From positions 372,001 through 436,000 of the forward strand of contig NZ_CP012670.1 of NCBI RefSeq assembly GCF_004135735.1: a DNA stretch of 64,000 bases, written 5' to 3'. Below, one piece after another: positions 10,223 through 23,693 of this stretch. A program made the translations under genes and the position numbers. A model generated the notes under the pieces. The model saw only the letters and a list, made by a program, of their open reading frames with translations, did no database searches and had not been told where the DNA came from. Numbering within the stretch: the stretch's first letter is position 1; each line of letters begins with the position of its first letter. The stretch comes from Sorangium cellulosum. GTDB lineage: Bacteria; Myxococcota_A; Polyangia; Polyangiales; Polyangiaceae.

Positions 10223-10609
10223 TTATCGCGATAGATGGGCAACAGCTTCGATCTCGACGGCGGCGCCCTTGGGCAGCGCCGCCACCTGCACCGTCGCCCG
10301 GGCGGGCAGCACGCCGCCGACGGCCGCCCCGTACACCTGGTTGACGACGGCGAAATCCGCGAGGTCCGTGAGGAAGATCGTGGTCTTCACCACGTCGTTC
10401 CAGCTCGCGCCGGCCGCGGACAGCACCTCGCCCAGGTTCTTGATCACCTGAGCCGTCTGCGCCTGGATCCCCCCTGCGACGAGCTCGCCCGTCGCGGGAT
10501 CGACCGGGATCTGGCCGCTGCAGAAGACGAGGTCGCCGACCTGCACGGCCTGCGAGTAAGGCCCGATGGCGCGCGGGGCCCGATCGGTTGTGATTGCGGT
10601 TTTGGACAT
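10223..10609 (-). CDS. ridA: RidA family enamine/imine deaminase
   Basis: 128 residues, the usual RidA length. ATG at 10609 follows CAGAGGTCAAT, a plausible ribosome site. The whole family pattern is present: RAPRAIGPYSQAV near the N-terminus, FCSGQIPVDP, QTAQVIKNLGEVL, VVKTTIFLTD, and the C-terminal PARATVQVAALPKGAAVEIEAVA with the conserved Arg that binds the carboxylate and the final Glu. RidA proteins hydrolyse reactive 2-aminoacrylate and related enamines made by PLP enzymes. The class IV aminotransferase about 3.4 kb away is a PLP enzyme, but no direct link is shown. Confidence 0.95.
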   Translation of the reverse strand: MSKTAITTDRAPRAIGPYSQAVQVGDLVFCSGQIPVDPATGELVAGGIQAQTAQVIKNLGEVLSAAGASWNDVVKTTIFLTDLADFAVVNQVYGAAVGGVLPARATVQVAALPKGAAVEIEAVAHLSR

Positions 10610-10704
10610 ATTGACCTCTGAATCGTGGAGCGCCTCGGAGGGCGGAGGCCCCGCCCGCCCCGGCCCATGCTCGTGGGCCCGGGGACGCTCTGCGCGGCCC
10701 CCCG

Positions 10705-11430
10705 CTAGCCGAAGCGCTTCCGGCCCTCGATGGCTCGCCCCAGGGTCACCTGGTCGGCGAACTCCAGATCTCCGCCGTGCGGCACGCCGCTGGCGATGCG
10801 CGTGACCTGGATCCCCAGGGCGCCGAGCTCGCGCGCGATGAGCAGCGCGGTCGCCTCTCCGTCGACGGAGGGCGGGGTCGCGACGAGCACCTCGCGCACC
10901 GGCTGCTCGGGATCGCGCACGCGGGCCCGGAGCGCCTCGAGGGGCAGCTCCTCGGCCCCGACGCCCTCGAGGGGCGAGAGGAGCCGGCCGAGCACGAAGT
11001 AGCGCCCGCGCATCGCCCCGCTCCGCTCGATGGCCAAAAGGTCCTGCACGCGCGCGACGACGCAGAGGAGCGCGCCGTCGCGCCGCGCGTCGCGGCAGAT
11101 GGCGCAGAGCGCCTGGCCGGCCTCGTCGCCCTCGCCGACCTCGGCGATGTGGCCGCAGCGGGTGCACGGCCGGATGTGCTCGCACAGGTCGACGAGCTCG
11201 CTGCCCAGGTCGCGCGCGGTGTCCTCGCCGGCCGTCACGAGGAACAGGGCGAAGCGCTGCGCGGTCTTCTCGCCGACGCCGGGCAGGCGGGCGAGGAGCT
11301 GGGCGACCCGCGACAGGCGGCCGGGCAGCCCGCCGGGCGCGCCGCGGAAGGCGGCCGCGGGCGCGCCCCGTCCGGCGTTCGGGAGGTTCGAGGGGCTGGG
11401 GAGGGGCGACGGGGGGCGCAACGCGGTCAA
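10705..11430 (-). CDS. recR: Recombination mediator protein RecR
   Basis: 241 residues including an N-terminal Pro/Ala-rich extension of about 35. The HhH region is VAQLLARLPGVGEKTAQRFALFL. The C4 zinc finger has C-x2-C (CTRC) and C-x2-C (CAIC) pairs about 18 residues apart. The Toprim domain begins near LLCVVARVQDLLAIERSG and contains PSVDGEATALLIA. RecR works with RecO/RecF to load RecA at gaps. The proposed start is TTG at 11430, which overlaps the ybaB stop (TTGA), giving translational coupling. A later start near LSRVAQLL would give the usual length of about 200. The dnaX-ybaB-recR association is widespread; here dnaX is divergent. Confidence 0.95.
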   Translation of the reverse strand: MTALRPPSPLPSPSNLPNAGRGAPAAAFRGAPGGLPGRLSRVAQLLARLPGVGEKTAQRFALFLVTAGEDTARDLGSELVDLCEHIRPCTRCGHIAEVGEGDEAGQALCAICRDARRDGALLCVVARVQDLLAIERSGAMRGRYFVLGRLLSPLEGVGAEELPLEALRARVRDPEQPVREVLVATPPSVDGEATALLIARELGALGIQVTRIASGVPHGGDLEFADQVTLGRAIEGRKRFG

Positions 11431-11750
11431 GTGTGCATGCCGGGGAGCTTCACGCCGCCGGTCACCTTGGCGATCTCGCCCTCGACGAGCTTGTCGGCCG
11501 CCTCGAGCGCCGAGTTCGACGCCGCCACGATCGCGTCGAGCGCCATCTCCAGGCCCTCGCTCGCGAGGAAGGCGGGATCGACGTCGATCTTGCGCACCTT
11601 TCCCTCGCAGGAGACCACGACCGTGACCTTGTCGCCGGCGGCGGTCGCGCTCACCTCGCGGTCCTTCAGCTCGCCCTTCACCTGGTCGATCTTGCGCTGC
11701 ATGCGCGCCGCCTGGCGAACCAGCTCATTCATTCCGCCGCGAAATTGCAT
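11427..11750 (-). CDS. ybaB: YbaB/EbfC nucleoid-associated protein
   Basis: 107 residues from ATG 11750 (MQFRGGMNELVRQAARMQRK), the family's usual length. A longer in-frame start at 11792 exists but adds a non-conserved tail. The pattern of N-terminal amphipathic helix, ATAAGDKVTVVVSCEGKVRKIDVDP strands and C-terminal helix ending in G-x-KLPGM is that of the dimeric DNA-binding YbaB/EbfC fold. It overlaps recR by four bases and is very likely expressed with it. Confidence 0.93.
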   Translation of the reverse strand: MQFRGGMNELVRQAARMQRKIDQVKGELKDREVSATAAGDKVTVVVSCEGKVRKIDVDPAFLASEGLEMALDAIVAASNSALEAADKLVEGEIAKVTGGVKLPGMHT

Positions 11751-12148
11751 GGTCAGACGGGCGTCTATGCCGTGAACCGCGCCGCGCCGCAACCGGGAAG
11801 GGGCCGCCGGGAGCGGGGCTCGGCCGGGGCGGCGCGCGGGGCGGGGCCATGCGGCGCGGGCGGGTCGGCCGACGCGGTGCGTGCAGGTCGGCCAGGGCGG
11901 CGCGCGCGGGCCGCCCGGCGCGGTGGGAGCGGGTCGGCCGACGTGGTCCGTTGACGCTCCCCAGCGCGCGGCTTCGTCGGCCTCTCCAGGGAGTCCAGGG
12001 GCACGCCGCCGCCGCCGATCGCGGCCAGGTGCGAACCGGGGTGCGTCCAGCGTGGCAACTCTGGCATGCTCTCCGGAATGCGGGCCGAGCGCTGTCCAGG
12101 CGACAGCCGCGGCGACGCGCCCGTCAGAAGGTGCTAGTCGAGCAGCGT
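11751..12148. other. Intergenic region between ybaB and dnaX
   Basis: About 400 bp between divergent genes, presumably holding both promoters. It contains partly repeated GC-rich units around CGGGTCGGCCGACG (near 11863 and 11931). The dnaX frame stays open to 11849, but the translation there is Arg/Ala-rich and has no DnaX character. I looked for a small SRP RNA and a tRNA, which often sit near dnaX, and found no convincing core motif. Confidence 0.5.
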
Positions 12149-14611
12149 ATGAGCTACGTCGTCCTCGCGCGCAAATGGCGCCCGCAGTCCTTCGAGGATC
12201 TCGTCGGCCAGGAGCACGTATCCACGACGCTCGCGAACGCCATCGCGCGCGATCGCGTCGCGCACGCCTTCCTGTTCACGGGCGTCCGCGGGGTCGGCAA
12301 GACGACGAGCGCGCGCATCCTGGCGAAGGCGCTCAACTGCGTGAACGGCCCCACGGCGACGCCGTGCCAGACGTGCCCGGCGTGCGTCGAGATCACGGTC
12401 GGCGCCGACGTCGACGTCCAGGAGATCGACGGCGCGAGCTACAACGGCGTCGACGAGGTGCGCAAGCTCCAGGAGAGCCTGCCGTACCGTCCGGCGCGCG
12501 ACCGCTTCAAGATCTTCATCGTGGACGAGGTCCACATGCTCTCGAACGCGGCGTGGAACGCGTTCCTGAAGACGCTGGAGGAGCCCCCGCCGCACGTGAA
12601 GTTCATCTTCGCGACGACCGAGGTGCACAAGGTCCCGGTCACGATCCTGAGCCGCTGCCAGCGCTACGATTTCAAGCTGATCAGCGCGCAGGCGATCGCG
12701 GCGCGGCTGCGCTGGGTGCTGGAGCAGGAGCAGGTCCCGGCAGACGACGCGGCGCTCAGCGCGCTCGCGCGGGAGGCCGCGGGGAGCATGCGCGACGCGA
12801 TGAGCCTGCTCGATCAGGTGCTCGCGTGGGTGGGGACGGGCGGCGATCGCATCACGGCCGAGGGGGTGGCGAAGGTGCTCGGCGTGGCGGATCGCGTCGT
12901 GCTGCACCGCCTGGCGGAGGCGCTGGTGGACGGCGATCCCGCGGCGTGCGTGCGCATCGTCGGCGATCTGGCGCAGCAGGGGTACGATCTGCCGCACGTG
13001 GCCCGCGACATCCTCGCGCACCTGCGCGACCTGGTGGTGGCCAAGGTGTGCGAGGAGCCGGGGCCGCTGCTCGATCTGGCGGACGAGGAGGTCGCCGACG
13101 TGAAGGCGCTCGCGGCGCGGGCGGACGCGGACGATCTGACGCGGCTGCACCAGGGTTTCTCGCGCGCGTTCGACGACATCGTGCGGAGCGGCCAGCCGCG
13201 GGCGTCGCTCGAGATGGCGCTCGTGCGGCTCGCGCGGCGGCCTCCGCTCCTGCCGCTCGACGAGCTGCTGCGCCGCCTCGGGGAGATGGAGCGGCGCCTG
13301 AACGGCGGCGGTGGAGGCGGCGGCGGCGGTGGAAGCGGCGGCGGTGGCGGGGAGCGTGCGCCGCAGCGGCCGGGGACGGCGGGCGGCGGCGCGGCGGGGG
13401 CGCCACGGCGTGGCGCGGCGGCGGGCGAGGCGATGAGCGGCGCGGGCGCGGCGGTGAGCGGCGCGGCGGCGAGCGGCGTGGCGGCGAGCGGCGCAGGGGC
13501 GAGCGGCGCTGCTTTCGCGAACGGCGTGGCGCGGGCGAACGGCGTGGCGTCGAACGGCGCCGCTTTTGCGAACGGCGCGGCAGCAGCGCACGGCGTGACG
13601 AGGGCGAACGGCGCGGCGTCGAACGGCGCAGCCTCCGCGAACGGCGCGGCGTCGAACGGCGCAGCCTTCGCGAACGGCGCAGCCTTCGCGAACGGCGCGA
13701 TGTCGAACGGCGCGGCATCGAACGGCGCGGCATCGAACGGCGCGGCCTTCGCGAACGGCGCGGCGGCGTCGAGCGGCGCGGCGCGGGCGAACGGCGCGGC
13801 GGCGGCGCACGGCGTCACGTTCGCGAGCGGGGCCGCCGCAGCGAACGGGATGGCGAGGCCGAACGGCGCGGCCTTCGCGAACGGCGCGGCGGCGCACGGC
13901 GCGGTGTCGAGCGGCGCGGCCTTCGCGAACGGCGCGGCGGCGGCGAACGGGACGGCGCGGGCGAACGGCGCGCCGGGCGGCACGGGCGGCATGACGGCGC
14001 CGTTCGCGCACGGCGCCGTGCCGGCCTTCGCGAAGGCCACCGACCACGTGAACGGCGCGTCCGCTCCGGGATACCGCGCCGACAGCGCGCCGCCCCCCTC
14101 GCCGCGCGGCGCCCCGTCGTCCGCTCCTCGTGGCGCCCCGCCCTCCGCGGCGCCGGGCCCGGCTTCGCGCACGAGCGCGCCGCCCCCGGCCATGAGCGCC
14201 GACGACCTCGCCACCTGGCGCGCCGTGATCGCGGCGGTCCGCGGCCAGCGGCCCGCGCTCGCCTCCGTGCTCGAGCACGCGGCCGTGCTGGAGCTCACGC
14301 CGACCCGCGTCGTCCTCGGGTACGAGGCGAACTCGTTCCTGTCCGGTCAGGCCACCGAGCCCGCGGCCACCGCGCTGCTCCTCCGCGTCCTGCGCGCGCA
14401 TTTCGGCGGCCCCACCGATCTCGCGTTCGAGACGATCACCCGCGGCAGCGGCGGCCCCTCGCTCGCGCAGGTCGAGACCGCCGAGCGCAAGGCGCGCGTC
14501 GACGCCGCGCGGCGCGCCGTGGCCGAGCACCCGCTCGTCACGGCCGCGATCGAGCTGCTCGGCGCGGAGCTCAAGGACGTGCGGCTCGCCCAGGACTTCG
14601 CGGAGGGGTGA
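12149..14611 (+). CDS. dnaX: DNA polymerase III gamma/tau subunit with an Ala-Asn-Gly linker
   Basis: 820 residues from ATG 12149 (MSYVVLARKWRPQSFEDLVG). Walker A is GVRGVGKT (45-52), the zinc site uses Cys64, 73, 76 and 79, Walker B is DEVH (126-129), and the sensor 1/Arg finger block is ATTEVHKVPVTILSRCQRYDF. It loads the sliding clamp and organises the replisome. After domain III, from about residue 380 to 680, lies a Gly run and then a long stretch of ANGAA, SNGAA and FANGAA units. A tau-like C-terminal domain (about 683-820, including DLATWRAVIAAVRGQRPALASVLEHA) follows, so the insert is a linker and not the end of the protein. The insert is unlike ordinary DnaX and may be length-variable between strains. 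Confidence 0.96.
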   Translation: MSYVVLARKWRPQSFEDLVGQEHVSTTLANAIARDRVAHAFLFTGVRGVGKTTSARILAKALNCVNGPTATPCQTCPACVEITVGADVDVQEIDGASYNGVDEVRKLQESLPYRPARDRFKIFIVDEVHMLSNAAWNAFLKTLEEPPPHVKFIFATTEVHKVPVTILSRCQRYDFKLISAQAIAARLRWVLEQEQVPADDAALSALAREAAGSMRDAMSLLDQVLAWVGTGGDRITAEGVAKVLGVADRVVLHRLAEALVDGDPAACVRIVGDLAQQGYDLPHVARDILAHLRDLVVAKVCEEPGPLLDLADEEVADVKALAARADADDLTRLHQGFSRAFDDIVRSGQPRASLEMALVRLARRPPLLPLDELLRRLGEMERRLNGGGGGGGGGGSGGGGGERAPQRPGTAGGGAAGAPRRGAAAGEAMSGAGAAVSGAAASGVAASGAGASGAAFANGVARANGVASNGAAFANGAAAAHGVTRANGAASNGAASANGAASNGAAFANGAAFANGAMSNGAASNGAASNGAAFANGAAASSGAARANGAAAAHGVTFASGAAAANGMARPNGAAFANGAAAHGAVSSGAAFANGAAAANGTARANGAPGGTGGMTAPFAHGAVPAFAKATDHVNGASAPGYRADSAPPPSPRGAPSSAPRGAPPSAAPGPASRTSAPPPAMSADDLATWRAVIAAVRGQRPALASVLEHAAVLELTPTRVVLGYEANSFLSGQATEPAATALLLRVLRAHFGGPTDLAFETITRGSGGPSLAQVETAERKARVDAARRAVAEHPLVTAAIELLGAELKDVRLAQDFAEG

Positions 14612-14683
14612 GCGACGGCACGCTCGAGTCGCTGCCGCCCCCGTGGCACCGGGCTGCGCTCGGCCGGCTGCCATGTTGCGAGA

Positions 14684-15298
14684 TCAACGCCCGGCTCGCA
14701 GCCAGTCTCGGAACGCCTTGGCCGCTCCGTGTTGATCCGGCCAGCGCACGAAGCGCGCGAGCACGTCGAGATCCAGCTCCGGAATGAGCTCGCTGGTCGC
14801 GATGGGCTCGTACGCCTCGCCCCGCAGCGCATGGAGATGGAACCCGTCGCGTTCCCAGAACCAGACCTCGCGGACTCCGAGCCCGCTGTACACAGGCAGC
14901 TTGTCGAGCCCACCGCGCGTCAGCACCACCTCGATCGCGATGTCGGGGAGCTCCTTGAGCGGGCCGCCGAGACAGTAACACTCGCCGGGCTCGAGGCCGC
15001 GCGCCTTGGCTTCGCGACGGAAGGTGGTGGAGCCGTACCCGCAGAGCGGCACGTCTCGTTCCAGCGCGAAGAGCTCGATCAGGCGGGCAATGCTGGTCTT
15101 TGCTACCTCGTGCTCGGGAGACGGACTCATCAGCTCCAGCGTCCCTTCGTGGTAAGTCATCCGCAGGCCGGGGTTGTCCAGCGCGTCCCGCAGCGCCACG
15201 TAGGTCTGCCAGGGGACGTCGTGGAGCACGAACCGCTGCTCATCGGGGGGCGCGGCCGAGGTCGGGGACGGAAGCGGGGCGTGCGCGGCGGCTACCAT
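14684..15298 (-). CDS. Uma2 family putative endonuclease
   Basis: 204 residues. It has the Uma2 (DUF820) layout: an N-terminal YVALRDALDNPGLRMTYHEGTLELMSP block, then LPDIAIEVVL carrying the acidic PD-(D/E)xK-type residues, then KLPVYSGLGVREVWFWERD. Uma2 proteins have a restriction-endonuclease fold but are mostly uncharacterised; they are numerous in myxobacteria and cyanobacteria. It is a single gene convergent with dnaX. Substrate and role are unknown. A second, diverged Uma2 gene lies at 52469. Confidence 0.85.
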   Translation of the reverse strand: MVAAAHAPLPSPTSAAPPDEQRFVLHDVPWQTYVALRDALDNPGLRMTYHEGTLELMSPSPEHEVAKTSIARLIELFALERDVPLCGYGSTTFRREAKARGLEPGECYCLGGPLKELPDIAIEVVLTRGGLDKLPVYSGLGVREVWFWERDGFHLHALRGEAYEPIATSELIPELDLDVLARFVRWPDQHGAAKAFRDWLRAGR

Positions 15299-15376
15299 GA
15301 GCTCGCAGGGAGGGTAGCACCTTTGCCGGCGTGCCGCCGGCCCCGGAAGGCAGCCCGGCTGTCAGGCGGGCGCTGC

Positions 15377-15805
15377 TCACATGGCCAGGAACACCCGGTG
15401 GACGACGAACCCGAGGATGGCGAGCTGGGCGAAGTGCGCGGTCGCGTAGCAGAGGAGCCTCCACGGCTGCAGGCTCAGGAGGTAACACGCCGTGTGGGCC
15501 ACCCTCGCCGCGGTGAACGCGCCGAACAGCACGTACGCCCAGAGCTCGGGGCCGCCGGCGAGCACGTACGCGAGGGAGACGAAGAGATAGAGCGGGATGT
15601 TCTCCAGGTCGTTTTGCCAGCAGCGGCCGGCGCGCCACGCAAGGCCGGTGTCGTCCTTGTGCGCGAGGCCGAACATCGCGGCGTCTTCCGGCCGCGGATA
15701 ACCTCCCGCCGCGACGCGGCCGCGCTTCTGCATGGCCGAGTTGAAATGCATCTTGAAGTAGAGCACGAGCAGCGACGCGACCCAGATCTTGAATGTCGGC
15801 GGCAT
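15377..15805 (-). CDS. MAPEG family membrane protein
   Basis: 142 residues from ATG 15805, which is preceded by AGGAG with good spacing. It is a four-helix membrane protein: an N-terminal TM (FKIWVASLLVLYF), a loop with RGRVAAGGYPRPEDAAMFG, a polar stretch RCWQNDLENIPLYLF, then three more hydrophobic segments ending VVHRVFLAM. The R-x-x-x-N-x-x-E-N pattern is typical of microsomal glutathione S-transferase 1-like MAPEG proteins, which bind glutathione or detoxify lipophilic compounds. It is a monocistronic gene on the edge of the CRISPR island. Confidence 0.88.
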   Translation of the reverse strand: MPPTFKIWVASLLVLYFKMHFNSAMQKRGRVAAGGYPRPEDAAMFGLAHKDDTGLAWRAGRCWQNDLENIPLYLFVSLAYVLAGGPELWAYVLFGAFTAARVAHTACYLLSLQPWRLLCYATAHFAQLAILGFVVHRVFLAM

Positions 15806-16021
15806 GGCATCTCCTGGGGGGGGCGTGATTGTAATGAGATCTTTGCTTGTGATCTTCTCGGTTCGCTCGTTGCCTCCTCCGCGTTTTCAAGGAGCGCAAG
15901 GGCGCTGATTTGCAACGACGCGGAGATCCTCGCCCTCCTCGGTCGGCGCGCTGCCCTGGCGATCGGCTGGTGATCGGGGAGGGCGGGACGGGGAGGAGCT
16001 GCGGGAGTTCCTGGGAGGAGC

Positions 16022-17706
16022 TCAACGCTCCGGGGCCATCACGCCGAGGCCGAAGTGCGAGGCGTATCCGAGCGCGATCGGCCCGCGCACAGGCTTCGCG
16101 AAGGTGAGGCGCAGGCCGAGGCTCGCCACGACGGGAGGCCGCTGCTCGGGCTTGAGCAGGCGTGCGCTGCGGAAGTGGCGCCAGCGCGTCGCGAGCCGCT
16201 CTTCCGGCCGCAGGGCCCTGTCTTCTTCGCCTCCATGGGCGGCGAGGTGGATCTGCCCCGGATGGCGGCGCTGCCATAGATCCCAGAAATCGCTCGCGGC
16301 GCGGTAATCGCCTCCGTCGATCTCGACCTCGATCCGCTCGGCCGGCGGCAGATTGCGGGATGCGAGCTCCGCCTGAACCTGCCCTTCCAGGGAATTCGCC
16401 CCCTGCCGCTTGAGGTGCCGCGGCGGCACGAACGGCAGCACACTCTTCCAGACTGTAGCCGCCCTCACGTAGGGCACCGCCTGCTCGAAGTCCTCCCGCA
16501 CGCCGAGACCGACGAGCGTGACGAAGGTACGCGGCACATTGTTCCAGTAGAACACGCGCACGCTGGAGAGCGCTTCATACGCGCGCTCGTCGAGCTTCAT
16601 CGCAGCATGTACGAGTACGTGATCGAGCTGCTCGTTGCGCTCCAGCGAGGCTGGCAAGAGCCAAGCGTGCCCGTGTCCCCTGCGCGGCTCTCCGCGCGCG
16701 TCCTTGCCAGTCAGACACGGCGAAGGCCCAAGACCGTCGCCGCGGTCGGACCTTCGAACGAGCGCAGCGTGCAGCACCTCCATGCGGAGCAGTCCGTCCA
16801 CGAGGCGCGGCAGGACCTCTCCATTCGTGGTGTCGGACGCGAGCGCGAGAAGCGCTGTGTCCGCCCGTGGTGCGCGCTCGTGAGCAGACCGCGGCGCTCT
16901 CGCCGACACCTTCGCGAGCGCGTCGCGTTCGCGCCAGTACGACAACCAGCGGCTGCCGGGGGGCTGACTCCATCCCTCGCGCTGGAGATCCCCGGTCTCC
17001 TTGAGGAGCGCTGCCAGGAGGTCGACCGGATAGAGCGCCTCGAGCTTCGCGGCCTCCCTGGACATCGCGCCCTTCTTCGGCGCCTTCGCGCCCCGGCGCG
17101 CCGGCTCCTCCTGCCTCGCCCCTGGGGTTGTGCTCACGCGGTCTCTGCGGAAGGCTGCGTAGGTCGCGGCGTCGAGCGGCGCGAGCAGCGCGATGCGCTC
17201 GTACTCCGGCCCCGGAGCGCACTCCGACGCGCGGCATGGAGAGAGCGTTTCCGGCAGGGCGTCGGTGACCTCGGCGGCCACCCAGGACTCCGCGCGTCCC
17301 AGGTAGCTCAGCCGATCTGCGAGCGCCGCGAACAGCGCTCGCTCCGCCTCCGTCGGCTCCACCTCCCACGTGACGCCGAGCACCGCCCCCTCGTCGCGCC
17401 CCACGAACGCGAAGGCGTCGAGCACCTTCGCCGTCGCGTTCTTGTACAGGGGCATGTAATGGCGCGTGTGTCCCGTCGATGCCGGCGGCATGTGATAGAC
17501 GGGCGGCGACGCTGCGAGCCGCTCGATCAGCGTCCGCCCCTCCGGCGGGACAGCCGTCCAGCCGAGCCGGGCGAATCCCGTCGCGAGCAATGCGCGGTAG
17601 AGCCGCCATGGGCTCGGCGGCCACTCGATGTCCCCCTCGTTCACATGCCGACTCCACGGGGTCGCGTGGTACGAGCCGGACAGGAACCGAATCGCTAGCC
17701 GCAGCA

Positions 17707-17707
<1 letters not shown>
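16022..17707 (-). CDS. csb2: Csb2, type I-G Cas5-Cas6 fusion (locus 1)
   Basis: 561 residues. ATG at 17707 overlaps the csb1 stop by one base (TGATG), so translation is coupled; a longer upstream frame is not used. The N-terminal half has the GSU0054-type opening (LRLAIRFLSGSYHATPW, EWPPSPWRLYRALLA) and the C-terminus has the Gly-rich segment GPIALGYASHFGLGVM expected for the Cas6-like part. In type I-G, Csb2 supplies both the Cas5 backbone subunit and crRNA processing. It is the last gene of the operon cas3-csx17-csb1-csb2. It is only distantly similar to the locus 2 Csb2, so the two loci are old paralogues or separate acquisitions. Confidence 0.9.
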
Positions 17708-20938
<3,231 letters not shown>

Positions 20939-20942
<4 letters not shown>

Positions 20943-23584
20943 GCGGTCGTCTCCATCGAGGCGCGCGCGTCGGCGGCGCGGAGCAGCGCTTCCAGGTAGG
21001 CGAGGGCGAAGGGACCCCAGGCCTCGAGCAGGCCCGCCACGCGTTCGGTCCAGGAGGCGCCGAAACGCGGCCCGACGCCGAGGGCCGCGGGCTCAAGAGA
21101 CAGCGTGAGCGACGGCACCGAGGCGTCGCCGCTGCCGCCCGAGCGCGCGGCGAGCGTGAGGGAGTCGATCACGTCGCCGTCGCGCACGCCGTGGATGCCG
21201 CCGTGACCCGCTCTCTGATCGAGCGGCGTGCTCGTCCAGGCGGTGCGCACCTTGCCGTGGTGCGCGCAGACGAGGAAGGCGACGAGGTCGAGCTCTTCGG
21301 CGGAGAGCTCGGCGAGCTCGCGCGCGAGCGGGTGATCGCTGTCGATGGCGTCGTCCGCCGAGGCCGAGGAGGGCGGTTCGCCGAGCGCGGCGAGGAGCTC
21401 GGCGCAGCCGCCGAGCAGCGCAGGGTGCCCCGGGTTGGCGCGACGGAGCAGCGCGAGCAGGGCGAGCGTGCTCGCGAGCTCGTGCCGGAAGCCTGGTCGG
21501 CTCGGGTATCCCTTGCCGCTCCATGCCGCGTCCGGCGCCTTCGCGAGATCGCGCCGCAGGCCGAGCTCGCCGGCCCTCGCGCGCGCGTCCTGCGCGATGG
21601 CGTCCTGGAACGTCGCGTGCGCCTTGCCCGCGTCGTGCCAGCGCGCGGCGAGGTCGAGCAGCGCCGTGATCCGCTCGGGCAACCGAAGGGCGTTCGCGAC
21701 GTCGCGCAGCGTCTCCGCCGTCTCGCGGCCGTGCGTGGCGATGCTCTTCCAGGCCGCGCGCGAGAGGCTGTCGTCCTCCGCGGCCTCGGCGCTGAGATCG
21801 AGCCGCAGCGCCGCGCTGTCGGCCGGCTCCGCGGGCGCAGCGAAGGGCACGACCTCGGCGCTCGCCTTCGGGTTCCAGCCGAGCTCGTCCGTGTAGCCGC
21901 CCGCGGAGGAGGGGAGCAGGAGCGTGCTCCCCGGGGGAATGCGCTCGATCTCCTCGACCCTTCGGTAGGCGCCGAGCACGTAATCGAGGACGAAGACGGG
22001 TCGGCCACCGCGATCGGCGCGCGCGAAGTCGCGCAGATCGCGCAGCGGGACGGGGCAGAGCTCGGCCCGGTGCACCCGGCCGATGTGCTCGCGGGATACG
22101 GTCCTGCTCGCCGGATCGACAGGCCGCCAGAAGACGCGGACGTCGCGGTCCTCGCCGCTCCGGATATACCGCCCGACGTCGAGATCGCTGCCGGTGAGGT
22201 CGGGCGTGGTATCGAAGAGCTCGTCGAGGTCGCGGCGGCGGAGGAGGTGCGCCGGCGCGTAGACGTAGAGGCGGCCGAGCTGGTCCGCATCGCACGCGTC
22301 CTCGAAGGCGTCGATGGCCCGGGGTGAGGCGTCCCCGGCGCGCCGTACGAGCGCTGCGGCGGCGTCGGCGGCGGCGTCGAGCTCGGCCTCGACGTAGGGG
22401 GCTGCGGTCTTCGTCTTGCCGAGCACGACGATGTCGCCGGACTCGCCTTCATAGCGCGCGCAGCGCCCGAACCGCTGCACGAGGCTCGACCAGGGGGCGA
22501 GATCCGTGATCAACAGGCGAGCCGAGATGTCCACGCCCGCCTCGACGACCTGGGTGGCCACGACGATGCGCCCTTCGCTGGGGAGCGCCTCGGGGCGGCT
22601 CGCGGCGCGGCTCAGGAAGTCGCGGCGCCACTGCGACCGTTCGACGCCGCGGAAGCGGCTGTGCACGAGCCTGAGCTCCGGAGCGCCTGGCCTGCGGACG
22701 CGCGTCTTCCCCTTGCGCTCGTGACATCGCTCCTCGAGCGCCTGGAAGAGGTCGACGGCGCGCTGGACCTGGTTGACGACGAGGAGCGTGAGGGTGCCGG
22801 GACGGTGCCTCTCCAGCGCGAGCTTCGCGACGTCGAGCTCGGCGACGGCGTCGCTCAACGTGATGGTCTTGCGCACCTCCCACAACCCACCTGTGCGCTC
22901 CGCCTCGGGGATGCGCACGGCCTGTTCGGCGAGGGGGGGCACCTGCGCGCCGAAGTCGACGGTGGTGAGCCACCGTGGCTGGAGCGTGGCGCTCATCCAC
23001 CATGCGTAGGTGGGCCGCAGGGTGCGTCGCGCGGCCGCGTCGTGGTCGCGGAACGCGGCGAGCTGCGCGCTCGTGGCGAGCCCGACATCCATGAGCTGGA
23101 CCTCGTCGAGCACCCAGAGCGCGTCCTGGCTCACGAGGCCGAACGGCATGGGCCACCGCGCGCGGCCCATGCCATAGCCGCGGTTCATGGCGCGCGAGAG
23201 CAGCATGTCCTGCGTCCCGAGCAGGATGGCCGGTTGCTCGGGCGAGAGCTCCCAGCGCTGTGCCTCCACGCCGCCCATGAGCACGTGCACGGAGACGGAA
23301 AGTCGAGAGCGCTCGATCCACTCCGCGATCGCGGTCTCCGTCTGCTCGACGAGCGTGCGCATGGGAAAGCAGAAGACGAGGCGCGTGGGCCAGGCGAGGT
23401 CTTCGCGGAGGGCGCGGTGATACAGCCAGGGTAGGACGACGCCGGCCGTCTTCCCGAACCCGGTCGGGATGCGGAGGAGCCGATATCCGCAGGCGGATGA
23501 TTCGCCGACCGCGCGCTGCCATTCATACGGAGCAACGCGCGCGACGGTGTGGAACCAGGTGGCGTAGGGCGGAGCAGAGATCAC
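20939..23584 (-). CDS. cas3: Cas3 helicase-nuclease, helicase first and HD domain last (locus 1)
   Basis: 881 residues from a GTG start. The helicase core is N-terminal: PTGFGKT at 40-46, the DEAD-box variant DEVQ at 160-163, WWMSATL, and domain 2 with VATQVVEAGVDIS and LVQRFGRCARY. The HD nuclease is C-terminal: RWHDAGKAH near residue 650, then RPGFRHELAS and CAHHGKVR. This reversed order is typical of type I-G (I-U) Cas3. It unwinds and degrades target DNA after recruitment by the effector. It is the first gene of the four-gene operon. The first 20 codons reappear as a decayed scrap upstream of locus 2 (43710-43774). Confidence 0.94.
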
Positions 23585-23693
23585 GTGTGCCCGTGTGGGA
23601 TGCTGGATGCGCGGGGAGACGCGCTCCGTTGCACGAGAACGTTCGCAGAAAAATGCGGGTGTGTGAAGCGGGCGCTGAGGGGGCCGGTTCGGG

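Noticed and set aside
11849..12148. In-frame 100-codon extension upstream of dnaX
   Set aside because: No conserved residues; MSYVVLARKWRPQSF at 12149 is the normal DnaX start.
11751..12148. Possible SRP RNA or tRNA upstream of dnaX
   Set aside because: A GGTGCGAACC stretch resembles a tRNA T-arm, but there is no acceptor stem or anticodon arm, and the SRP core motif is absent.
12134..14674. An 846-residue frame antisense to dnaX
   Set aside because: DnaX motifs are unambiguous on the plus strand, and the antisense frame is a low-complexity mirror of the repeats.
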